From contig CAVOZJ010000013.1 in NCBI GenBank assembly GCA_963700885.1, forward strand, positions 1 through 64,000: DNA of 64,000 bases, read 5' to 3'. The notes under the pieces are model-generated. The model had not been told where the DNA came from and made no database searches. It saw only the letters and a program-made list of their open reading frames with translations. This document shows, piece after piece, positions 1 through 7,824 of this stretch (within the stretch, counting starts at the first letter, position 1; each line of letters opens with the position of its first letter). The position numbers were made by a program, and so were the translations under genes. Source of the DNA: Anderseniella sp963700885. GTDB lineage: Bacteria > Pseudomonadota > Alphaproteobacteria > Rhizobiales > Aestuariivirgaceae.

Positions 1-58
1 TCCACCACTGAAGCGGCCAGGTTGTCTGGTTGTTCGCCGGAGTAAAACTCCACCAGTG
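1..58 (+). repeat. Left terminal repeats of the IS21-family element
   Basis: Positions 35-58 read CGCCGGAGTAAAACTCCACCAGTG. The first 13 bases are the reverse complement of 2460-2472 at the right end. Positions 1-10 (TCCACCACTG) match the tail of the same unit, so they are probably the end of an outer copy that starts before the window. Confidence 0.8.
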
Positions 59-90
59 TTATGCGTTCTGCCTTTTGGCAGAGGGCGGGG

Positions 91-1591
91 ATGAAGCGAG
101 TGGAACTGTACGGACGGGTGCGTCACGCGATTGTTGTTCAGGGCATGAGCCGGCGCGAGGCAGCGCGGATTTTCGGCATTGACCGGCGTACGGTTGAAAA
201 GATGCTGGCGTTTTCGGTGCCGCCGGGCTACCGGCGCAGCAAACCGGTTCGCCGTCCCAAGCTTGATCCGTTTACCGGCATCATTGACCAATCCTTGAGG
301 GGGACAAGCAAGGCTCCCAAGAAGCAGCGTCATACGTCGAAGCGGATCTTTGAGCGGCTGCGTGATGAGCACGGCTTTACCGGCGGCATCACGATTGTGA
401 AGGATTACATCTTTGCGGCCCGTCAGCGTCAGCGCGAGATGTTTGTGCCGCTGTCACATCCGCCAGGTCATGCCCAGGTTGACTTTGGAGAGGCGCTTGG
501 CGTGATTGGTGGCGTTGAGCGCAAGATCCACTTCCTGGTGATGGACCTGCCACAGTCGGATGCCTGTTTTGTGAAGGCATATCCGGCGAGACGACGGAAG
601 CATTCTGCGACGGGCATGTTCGGCGTTTGCGTTCTTCGGCGGTGTGCCCGCAATCGATCCTGTACGACAACACCAAGATTGCGGTGGCCCGCATTCTTGG
701 GGATGGCAGACGCAAACGGACCCGGGTGTTCTCCGAACTGGTCTCCCATTATCTGTTTGAGGACCGCTTTGGCCGACCCGGCAAGGGCAATGACAAGGGC
801 AAAGTCGAGGGGATGGTCGGATACGCCCGGCGCAACTTCATGGTGCCGCTAGCCCCGGTTTGCCAGCTTTGATGATCTCAATGCCCATCTGGCGGAAGCA
901 GTGCAGCCGACGGATGGATGACACGACTGCGCGGTCACACAGGGACGATCGGCGAACGGTTGAAGCGGATATCGCCGACTTCCAGGCCTTGCCGGCCGTT
1001 GCCTATGATGCCTGCGACAAACGCACTGCCCGGGTGAGTTCGCTATCCCTGGTGCGCTACCGCGGCAACGATTATTCCGTTCCAACGGCCTACGGCCATC
1101 AGGGAGGTTCTGGTGCGCGGCTATGTGCATGAGGTGGTGATTGCCTGCGGGGCTGACGTCATTGCCCGCCATCCGCGGTCATGGGAGAAAGAAGACTTCA
1201 TCTTCGATCCGCTGCACTATCTGGCGCTGATTGAACAAAAGACCAATGCACTGGATCAGGCGGCCCCGCTGGCGAGCTGGGAACTGCCGGAGAGCTTTGT
1301 CACCATCCGACGCCTGCTTGAGGCCCGCATGGGTAAAAAGGGCAAGCGCGAGTTTGTTCAGGTACTGCGCCTGATGGAGACCTTCTCACTCGAGGATGTC
1401 GACGCCGGCATAAATAGCGCCCTGGAGCGTGGCACCATTGGCTTTGATGCGGTCAAGCATTTGGTCCTGTGCCGGATCGAACGCCGACCGCCACGGCTCG
1501 ACATGACGGTCTATCCCTACCTGCCGAAGGCCCATGTCGCTCGACATCGCCGGGCGCCTATATGAGCCTGCTGCTCGGGTCAGGCCGATGA
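91..1591 (+). pseudogene. istA: istA, IS21 transposase, frameshifted many times
   Basis: This is the DDE transposase of the IS21 element. The N-terminal helix-turn-helix (MSRREAARIFGIDRRTVEKM) and the first catalytic region (HAQVDFGEA) are readable from the ATG at 91. Family-like sequence then continues but jumps frame repeatedly: near 290-325 (two compensating changes), 585, 620, 645, 855, 925, 975, 1100 and 1530. Between the breaks the protein is well conserved, for example SILYDNTKIAV and SWEKEDFIFDPLHYLAL. It ends at the TGA of 1589-1591, overlapping istB. At least eight single-base indels without matching substitution decay is odd for an old pseudogene. Errors in a multi-copy region are an alternative. 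As written it cannot make an active transposase. Confidence 0.85.
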
Positions 1592-2343
1592 ATGACACGC
1601 CTCAGCTGCTGCTGGCTCATCATCTGAAGGCCCTGAGGCTGCCGACGTTCCTGCGCGAGTACGACAAGGTCGCCAGGCAGTGTGCTGCCGAGGGGATCGA
1701 TCATTCCCGTTATCTTCTGCACCTTGCCGAGCTGGAGCTCATCGACCGGGAGCGGCGCATGGTCGAGCGGCGGATCAAGGCGGCAAGGTTCCCGGCTGTC
1801 AAAAGCCTCGACAGCTTTGACTTCAAGGTGATCCCATACCTCAACAAGATGCTGGTTCTGGAACTGGCCCGCTGCGACTACATCGCCCGCAATGAGAACA
1901 TCATCGCAGTCGGCAACAGCGGAACCGGCAAGACACACATCGCCCTCGGCCTTGGGCTGGCGGCCTGCCAGAAGGGCCTGGCCGTCGGCTTCATCACCGC
2001 ATCAGCACTGGTGCATGAACTGCTGGAAGCCCGCGACGAGAAGCAGCTCCTGCGTCTGCAAAAGCAACTGGCCAAATACAGGCTGCTGATCATCGATGAG
2101 TTGGGATATGTGCCGTTGTCGCCAACCGGCGCCGAACTGCTCTTCGAGGTCTTCTCACAGCGCTACGAGCGCGGGTCGACCATCGTCACATCCAACCTGC
2201 CGTTCGATGAATGGACCAGCGTCTTCGGCTCCGAACGCCTCACAGGCGCGCTCCTCGACCGGCTCACCCATCATGTCCACATTCTGGAGATGAACGGCGA
2301 AAGCTTCCGACTCAAACACAGCCGCAAGCGCTCAAAAGACTAA
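1588..2343 (+). CDS. istB: IstB, ATP-binding helper of IS21 transposition
   Basis: IstB is a DnaC-like AAA+ ATPase that assembles on DNA with IstA and directs IS21 insertion. The 251-residue frame from the ATG at 1588 has a Walker A motif (VGNSGTGKTH), a Walker B motif (LLIIDELGYVPLS) and the IstB ending with LTGALLDRLTHHVHIL. The start was chosen because its ATG overlaps the presumed istA stop (ATGA at 1588-1591), the coupling normal for this family, and because family proteins begin a few residues before HHLKALRLPTF. The frame is intact, unlike istA, so it could act in trans with another IS copy. Confidence 0.92.
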   Translation: MNDTPQLLLAHHLKALRLPTFLREYDKVARQCAAEGIDHSRYLLHLAELELIDRERRMVERRIKAARFPAVKSLDSFDFKVIPYLNKMLVLELARCDYIARNENIIAVGNSGTGKTHIALGLGLAACQKGLAVGFITASALVHELLEARDEKQLLRLQKQLAKYRLLIIDELGYVPLSPTGAELLFEVFSQRYERGSTIVTSNLPFDEWTSVFGSERLTGALLDRLTHHVHILEMNGESFRLKHSRKRSKD

Positions 2344-2459
2344 ACCTCAACACATTAACCCAGCTTGCCCACAGTCCCCGCCCTGCTGCGTCAGCCATTT
2401 GGGGGCACTCCGCAGTGCGGGGCCTATGGACAACCTTCCGCAACACCCAAGTGGCGTAC

Positions 2460-2501
2460 TTTTACTCCGGCGAGTGGTGTAATTTTGCTCCGGCGTTGAC
2501 A
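2460..2501 (-). repeat. Right terminal repeats of the IS21-family element
   Basis: Two units lie in tandem: TTTTACTCCGGCG at 2460-2472 and ATTTTGCTCCGGCG at 2482-2495, separated by AGTGGTGTA. The element should end with the CA dinucleotide at 2500-2501, as IS21 elements do. The final A together with the flanking TG forms the ATG that opens the next reading frame. Confidence 0.8.
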
Positions 2502-3889
2502 TGGTCTCCAGAGCGAAGGAAGACCTCAAGCGGGATTTCGGCAGCTTCACCGAGAAGCGGCCCTTCACTGGCCTTGTTAAGGCCAATCCCCGCAAGGCGT
2601 TGTCGGCGTTAACAGTGGCTGGACGAGCAGGCGACTACCCAACGGCGTTCTGGTCGGCCATGATCAACGATCTGCCCGACGATATAACCCCGAGGCTTAA
2701 ACGGGTTTTCCTGCATCGACTGGTACGCCTGCCCCATACTTTCATTGTCGAACTGCACCATACCCTGGGCCAATGGCTCGAACAGAACTTAGTCTCGATC
2801 CTTGAGTTTGATTACGAGCTTGGATGGGTTGTCTATGATCACATCGTCGATGCCATACTGAGCGGTAGAGAAGACGCTGCTGAGAGCGGTCTTGGCGAGG
2901 TCCTTCAAGACGAGGAAGTCATTGAGCGGTCCAGGCGCACCTACGGACACGCGATCAACGGCCCTCTCGGAATGTGTACTGAGGCGCTTTTTCACGCGGT
3001 GCCTGGGGAGAAGCAGGAAGCTGGCTCACTGATCCCCGACTCTATCAAGGGCCGTGTCGAGCGCCTCTTCGCTGCACCGGGAGAGGGTGCAGATCATGCT
3101 GTGTCGATTGCGGCCAGCAAACTTAACTGGCTAATGTTTGTCGATCCTGACTGGACCCAGGAACGTCTAATTCCGATGTTGGCCTTCGATCATCCAGCAT
3201 CTGAACCAGCCTGGAACGGATTGCTACATTGTGGGCGAGTGCCTTGGCCTCCGTTGGCAGAAACCATCAAGCCGCTGTTGCTTGAACTGTTCCCATGGGT
3301 CGGAGGCTTCGCATGGGATCGCGACCTATCAAAAGTATCCGCCGAATGGTTGGGCTTCATGCGTGTGTTTCACCCCGATGAACCGGGAGGTCTGACGAGT
3401 GGGGAAATGCGTTCAGTCCTTCGAGCGATGTCCGACGATACGAGGAATCGATTCATTTTCTGGCTGGGTCTGGTTGGACAAAAAAATGAGAACGGCTGGA
3501 CCGAACACGTCATCCCCTTCATCGACGGGGACTGGCCTAGAGAACGCCGATACAGGACCTCTGCATCGATGAGAGCGTGGATAGGGCTGCTTGATGATAC
3601 TGGCGACAACTTCCCAGCCGTGTACGAAGCTGTGAAAAAGTTTCTGGTTTCGGTGGAGACGAATGACCATTCGTTCTACCGGTTCACCCGGGACATCAAC
3701 GACGAAGAACCCATCACTGTACGCTTCCCCGAAGCTACACTGGATTTGATGAACAAGGTCACGCCGCAGGTTCTAACCCGGCCACCGTACGAGTTACCGA
3801 AGGTTCTGGCCCTGATCGGCGAAACTGACCCCACGCTGACATCGGATCATCGGTATCTGCGCTTAATTGACTTGGTCGAGCGAAGCTAA
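2501..3889 (+). pseudogene. C-terminal remnant of a large protein, cut off by the IS21 element; possibly a defence protein
   Basis: An open frame of 462 residues starts exactly where the IS ends, its ATG being formed by the terminal A of the IS plus the flanking TG. It has no ribosome-binding site of its own and starts without a domain boundary, so it is best read as the 3' part of a longer gene. The sequence is alpha-helical, tryptophan-rich and without membrane segments. Phrases such as SKVSAEWLGFMRVFHPDEPG and DGDWPRERRYRT resemble, from memory, the C-terminal region of long SIR2/DUF4020-type proteins linked to phage defence. I hold that family call weakly. The 5' part may lie left of the IS, outside the window. 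A convergent XRE regulator follows. Confidence 0.5.
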
Positions 3890-3960
3890 ATCTCAGTCAA
3901 CTTGACCGGCAACCTTACCACTCAAGCGAGCCTGCAAGCAGCTGATTTTGTGTTGGCAGT

Positions 3961-4008
3961 GCCATGCCCCAGCACCTTACATTGCGAGCGTGTATGGCTC
4001 GCTGTGGA
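3961..4008 (+). repeat. REP-like palindromic repeat, copy A
   Basis: About 48 bases matching 4927-4974 at roughly four positions in five, in the same orientation. It contains an inverted repeat GCGAGC-N7-GCTCGC. The two copies bracket the XRE regulator and the small secreted protein. Confidence 0.6.
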
Positions 4009-4028
4009 TCTTAGATTGCAGGCTAGAT

Positions 4029-4265
4029 TCAAGGTATTGGGGCCCTATCAAAAGCGCCTTCGGTGAGCAGTATAGCAGTCGTTGTGTTCAGTACCCGGGC
4101 GAACTTGGCAACGACGGCGATTGTCGGGTTCCGGACGCTACGTTCAATGCCCGACACATAGGTTCGGTCCACTTTGGCCCTGTGAGCCAACTCCTCTTGA
4201 GAGAAACCTGCTGCCAATCTAGCAAGGCGCATATTTTTTGCGAGAGTTTGCCGCACATCTTCCAT
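4029..4265 (-). CDS. XRE-family helix-turn-helix regulator
   Basis: A 78-residue DNA-binding protein from the ATG at 4265 (MEDVRQTLAKNMRLAR), made almost entirely of one Cro/C1-type domain. The recognition region FSQEELAHRAKVDRTYVSGI is typical. Small single-domain XRE proteins like this act as repressors or as controllers of restriction-modification and toxin systems. No partner toxin or methylase is visible. It lies tail to tail with the IS-truncated gene and 97 bp from the divergent secreted-protein gene, so it may control the shared promoter region 4266-4362. An upstream ATG at 4295 would add ten residues without homology to the domain. Confidence 0.85.
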   Translation of the reverse strand: MEDVRQTLAKNMRLARLAAGFSQEELAHRAKVDRTYVSGIERSVRNPTIAVVAKFARVLNTTTAILLTEGAFDRAPIP

Positions 4266-4362
4266 GGCCTGGATTAGCGCCACGACGTGCAACATATTCC
4301 CACGGACTATGAGTCACAAAAAGCTTTCGCAATAGATTTGTGGACTATAAGCTACAACAACC

Positions 4363-4809
4363 ATGTTGAAGCTGACCAAAACAACGTTGAGTACCTTGCT
4401 TGTTGTCGCGAACATCCAATGTGCGGCGGCGCAAGAAGTGAGCTCAAATGCGGCACGTGAGTTGGCTTACAACAACCTATCCCACGATTTCACGACGTGT
4501 GCTTCTTTTTATGCCATGACGGCTGTTTGTATAGAAAGACAAGAAGGTGAATCTGAACTCTTTAAGGAATTAACTCGAACAACAATCGCGGCGTTGAAGT
4601 ACGCCAATGAATTTGCGAAACAGGCTAACCTTGCATCTGGTGTGGTTGATGCCCGGTATCAATTAGCTAACGAAGAAGCTCTTCAGGCTATTGAAAAGCG
4701 GTGCGGCAACCTTTCCATTATTCTCGCACGCCACAGCAAACATTGTAAGTGGCTCCTCGGGAACCCTGAGAAGGCATGGGGTCAATGGTATCAAAAGGCG
4801 CTTCGGTAG
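4363..4809 (+). CDS. Small secreted protein of unknown function
   Basis: A 148-residue protein with a clear signal peptide (hydrophobic stretch about 5-22, cleavage likely after the AAA of QCAAA), so it should be exported. The mature part is helical and has four cysteines in the order FTTCASF, TAVCIE, KRCGNL, KHCKWL, which could form two disulfides in the periplasm. It resembles no family I recognise. The gene is visibly richer in A+T than the core genes to the right, uses codons such as TTA and AGA, and is bracketed by REP-like repeats, all of which suggests acquired DNA. It diverges from the XRE regulator at 4029-4265. Confidence 0.65.
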   Translation: MLKLTKTTLSTLLVVANIQCAAAQEVSSNAARELAYNNLSHDFTTCASFYAMTAVCIERQEGESELFKELTRTTIAALKYANEFAKQANLASGVVDARYQLANEEALQAIEKRCGNLSIILARHSKHCKWLLGNPEKAWGQWYQKALR

Positions 4810-5272
4810 AGTAACTGACAACAGACACTTTTCTGGCTGAACCTGGTACCATCGAATTTCATGATCCGACTGGTTTTTTGATCATAAATAGGCGAGCCCA
4901 CTGACGCCCGATTTCATACTGGAAGCGCCATGCCCCGGCACTATGCATTACGAGCGTGGGTGGCTCGCTGCGGCAGCGCATCGTGCCTGCATCGGACATG
5001 CGCGTGCGGTGCAGCAAATGGCAACTCAGAGCCCTTTAAGACCTTCGGTATAGATTCCAGCGCCGGCGGCTTCCGGCCCTTGCTGCCGTTCCCGCCCATG
5101 ACCTTTTTCGCACAGCAGCACTCTGAAGCGGACATTCGAACAAGGTTGCATTGATGTCTGCGCTCTAACGACAGCCCGCGAGGCCATTCGGATACTGAGA
5201 TTCAGGCAGAATGACAAAGTTGCGACACGGTTTTTTTTTGAGGGTTTGGGAACAAGGGTCATTGACCATTCC
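4810..5272. other. Intergenic stretch without a convincing gene
   Basis: Contains the second REP-like repeat (4927-4974). Short frames on both strands are low-complexity readings of a G+C-rich stretch and show no homology I recognise. A T-run (TTTTTTTTT) occurs near 5229-5237 just past the 3' end of the cyclase gene, but no clear hairpin precedes it. Confidence 0.5.
4927..4974 (+). repeat. REP-like palindromic repeat, copy B
   Basis: Partner of 3961-4008. The palindrome core is CGAGC-N7-GCTCG, one pair shorter than in copy A. The same orientation and the position on the far side of the two small genes make an ancestral duplication or boundary repeat possible. Confidence 0.6.
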
Positions 5273-6997
5273 CTAGTCTGGAAGTCCCAACCGCTTCAGG
5301 TTGGCAACCATCCGATCCATAAAGTGCGTTGGGAAAACCATGGCTTCTTGAACTTTCACTGCTGTCAGCTCCGGGTAGGCCACCATTAACTCCTTGAAGG
5401 CTGATTCTGCCTTTTCCATGTTACCGTTGGCATACAAGGCAGAGCAGTAACTGCGATATATCCATTTCGCCCCAGGTCGTTCCTGCAAAGCCTTTTCATA
5501 ATAGACAATTGCTTCTTCATATCGTTCTGCCATTTCCAGAACCGAGGCCATGCCAACATATGTGTTGAACGTGAGTGGATCGAATGGGCTCAGCCGGATT
5601 GACCTTTCAAAATACTGCAGCGCTTCTGATGGATTATCCATATATGCAGCAATCCATCCCCGTCGACTCCAAGCCCAAGAAGAATTTGGATCAATTGCCA
5701 CGGCTTTATCAAGCAGGATTTTGCCAGTGCCGAAATTGCGAACGATCGAGTGGACGACGCCCAAAACGGTCAGAACGAGTGGATCGTCACCACTTATCCC
5801 AGCCGCCCTTTCACCAAGTCTGAGCGCCTCAGACTTAGTGGCTGCAATCTCGTCGGTCCAGTTGTAGACAACGCGTTGAGCGAGGCACCAAGCCTTCAGA
5901 GACAGAGCCAGTGGATAGTCGGGATCAATTGCAAGTGCTTTGTCGAGGTACCCAATCGCAGTTTCAGTCTCGACCTTTTCTAGATGCCAACAACTCATCA
6001 GTGCGCGCATGGTGTGGTCGTAGGCACCATATTCTTGTGGACGCTTGCGCACCACACGCTCGGCTTCTGCAAGCTGGATAGAGGGTTGAAGCGCTCCGGC
6101 CACCTGCTCCGTGATATTGTCTTGCAGTTCGAATATATCGTCTAGCGTACCGTCGAAACGCTGTGCCCAAACATGAGCACCGTTCTCCGTTTCGATAAGT
6201 TGAGCGGTTATACGGACGCGATTTCCGGACCGCTGCACACTGCCTTCGAGAGCGTAGGCGACACCAAGATCACGACCTACTTCGCGAATATCAAACTGCT
6301 TGCCCTTATAGGTAAATGCAGTGTTGCGTGCGATTATAAAAAAGCTGCTTACCTTGGCCAGTGCCGCGGTTATGGCTTCAACCATTCCATCGGAAAAATA
6401 CTGCTGATCGGGATCATTGCTGAGATTGTCAAATGGAAGAATCACCAATGACGGTTTGTCGGGCACGGACAACCTTCTTGTGTTACCTGCGTGTTCGCCA
6501 GGTTTTTCTGGCCAACAAAAAACTCGAATCGGCCGTTCAATGTTCTTGAATACCTGCTCACCGCCATCAAAAAATGGCTCAGACACTTGATTGACTAAAC
6601 TTTCCTTTACGATTGATGAAATGCAGATACCGCCGGGTTCTGCATAAGCTTCAAGCCGCGAGGCAACGTTTACGCCGTCCCCATAAATATCATTGCCATC
6701 TATAATTATATCGCCAAGATTGATACCTATGCGTACAGCAAGCGTATTTTCGCTGGCGGCCAGGGTTTTTTGCACCTCAAGCGCACATTCGACTGCGTTG
6801 ACTACCGAAGCGAATTCCAACAACGCTCCATCACCTACCAGCTTTACGAACCGCCCTTTTAACCTATCGACTACGGGTTGCACTATTTCCTTTCGCAGTG
6901 TCTTGATCTTGGCGAGTGTTCCAGCCTGGTCTTTTTCCATCAACGACGAGGAACCAACCACGTCCACCGCCATGATTGCCGACAGTCTGCGTTCCAT
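5273..6997 (-). CDS. Class III adenylate/guanylate cyclase with TolB-like and TPR domains
   Basis: A 574-residue signalling protein. Residues 1-165 form a class III nucleotide cyclase domain: metal-binding Asp12 (MAVDVVGSS) and Asp56 (KLVGDGALLEF), and the transition-state Asn/Arg in GDGVNVASRLE. Residues about 185-310 match the TolB N-terminal-like region seen in this protein type (LVILPFDNLSNDPDQQYFSD). The rest is TPR repeats ending at residue 574. There are no membrane segments, so it should be cytosolic. Proteins of this layout are abundant in rhizobia and relatives and are thought to make cAMP in response to unknown cues. It sits between the small accessory genes and the tRNA-Thr, is slightly A+T-rich, and is probably part of the island. 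Substrate choice (ATP or GTP) cannot be settled from sequence alone. Confidence 0.9.
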   Translation of the reverse strand: MERRLSAIMAVDVVGSSSLMEKDQAGTLAKIKTLRKEIVQPVVDRLKGRFVKLVGDGALLEFASVVNAVECALEVQKTLAASENTLAVRIGINLGDIIIDGNDIYGDGVNVASRLEAYAEPGGICISSIVKESLVNQVSEPFFDGGEQVFKNIERPIRVFCWPEKPGEHAGNTRRLSVPDKPSLVILPFDNLSNDPDQQYFSDGMVEAITAALAKVSSFFIIARNTAFTYKGKQFDIREVGRDLGVAYALEGSVQRSGNRVRITAQLIETENGAHVWAQRFDGTLDDIFELQDNITEQVAGALQPSIQLAEAERVVRKRPQEYGAYDHTMRALMSCWHLEKVETETAIGYLDKALAIDPDYPLALSLKAWCLAQRVVYNWTDEIAATKSEALRLGERAAGISGDDPLVLTVLGVVHSIVRNFGTGKILLDKAVAIDPNSSWAWSRRGWIAAYMDNPSEALQYFERSIRLSPFDPLTFNTYVGMASVLEMAERYEEAIVYYEKALQERPGAKWIYRSYCSALYANGNMEKAESAFKELMVAYPELTAVKVQEAMVFPTHFMDRMVANLKRLGLPD

Positions 6998-7546
6998 ACA
7001 TCTATGCCCTATGTTACCGATCGCGCCACATCAGGAGGGATGGTTTTATTTCGATATACCTTATGATTGAGCAATACCCGGTTTATCGACGCGCAAGAGG
7101 TCATCGACCAGACTGTATCCGCCAAATGCTTAAAAGAGAAAGCATTTCATTGGCATGCTATAGCCATAACGACATGGCCTCAAAGTCTTCAAAGGGTTCA
7201 CAGCAGAAGTGATGGCACCAATGGTTGCCGTCATCACTTGGACTCTATGGATGTCCGGTTTCGATCATTCGGCTTGAGATTTCGCACTTGCAGTGAAAGC
7301 CTGCTTCCCGCCCGACTTTCCAATTAAGGATATAATGAACAAGGTCGGTTTGTCCGCATTGCCGCCATTCGACATGACTGAAAATATGTTTGTACTGGCG
7401 TCGGCTCAGCGCTTGAAAGTAGAAATGATTGGCTGAAGGCTCTGTGTGGTGAATATGCATGGAGTGCAAAACCAGCTGACGCACCGCTACGGTGGCAGGA
7501 TTGTCTGTACCCCGGGGGTGGATGGGGCCCCCTTTTTGGGAGAAAA
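6998..7546. other. Intergenic stretch between the cyclase gene and tRNA-Thr
   Basis: I see no convincing gene here. The cyclase promoter should lie in 6998-7150. Short frames found here lack family resemblance. The final 40 bases contain a G/C-run hairpin-like stretch (GGGGGTGGATGGGGCCCCC, 7514-7532) followed by TTTTT, immediately 3' of the tRNA-Thr on the plus-strand map. Confidence 0.5.
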
Positions 7547-7622
7547 TGGTGCCGCAAGAGGGATTCGAACCCCCGACCCCCGCTTTACGAAAGCGATGCT
7601 CTGCCAACTGAGCTATTGCGGC
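7547..7622 (-). tRNA. tRNA-Thr, anticodon CGT
   Basis: A complete 76-nt tRNA with encoded CCA. The acceptor stem GCCGCAA pairs with TTGCGGC, the D stem is GCTC/GAGC, and the anticodon stem TCGCT/AGCGG closes the loop TTCGTAA (anticodon CGT, reading ACG). The T arm is GGGGG-TTCGAAT-CCCTC. Roughly 107 bp upstream on the same strand is the 5' remnant of a second tRNA-Thr with the same anticodon loop, so this intact gene may be a replacement brought in by a mobile element. Confidence 0.97.
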
Positions 7623-7729
7623 TCAAAATCAAAATAACTCCAGCCTGAAACCAGCCTAGAAATTTATACCAACACAAAAAAAGCGCCTAACCAATTGAAA
7701 ACAAACAAATACCAAAATTTAGACCCACA

Positions 7730-7769
7730 CATTACGAATGATGTGCTCTACCAACTGAGCTAAAGCGGC
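7730..7769 (-). pseudogene. 5' remnant (40 nt) of a second tRNA-Thr(CGT)
   Basis: Read on the minus strand from 7769, the sequence has an acceptor 5' strand GCCGCTT, a perfect D arm GCTC-AGTTGGTA-GAGC, and the anticodon 5' strand CATCA with the loop TTCGTAA and the first bases of the 3' strand. It then loses the stem partner and has no T arm, variable loop or acceptor 3' strand. The break falls at 7729/7730, just 3' of the anticodon loop, where many tyrosine integrases recombine. It cannot be a functional tRNA. Confidence 0.85.
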
Positions 7770-7824
7770 ATGTCAGTTACTTCCGTGCGCGACCAATAGC
7801 GCGAAGAGATTGAACATTCAACAC

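Larger units (their letters stand above)
1..2501 (+). mobile_element. IS21-family insertion sequence, left tip cut off by the window edge
   Basis: The element carries istA (broken) and istB (intact) in the IS21 order with an ATGA overlap, bounded by multiple inverted terminal repeats of the type CGCCGGAGTAAAA. The right end has two copies in tandem and finishes at ...GTTGACA (2495-2501). On the left only the inner copy is complete (35-47), and the window begins inside what looks like the outer copy, so I estimate roughly twenty bases are missing upstream. The right tip abuts directly, and appears to interrupt, a large reading frame. A target duplication cannot be checked because the left flank is outside the window. 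Confidence 0.9.

Noticed and set aside
7500..7546. Second terminator or attachment site in the G/C-run before tRNA-Thr
   Set aside because: The G-run/C-run hairpin with a short T-run is suggestive, but its arms are low complexity and the orientation relative to a gene is unclear; mentioned only within the intergenic entry.
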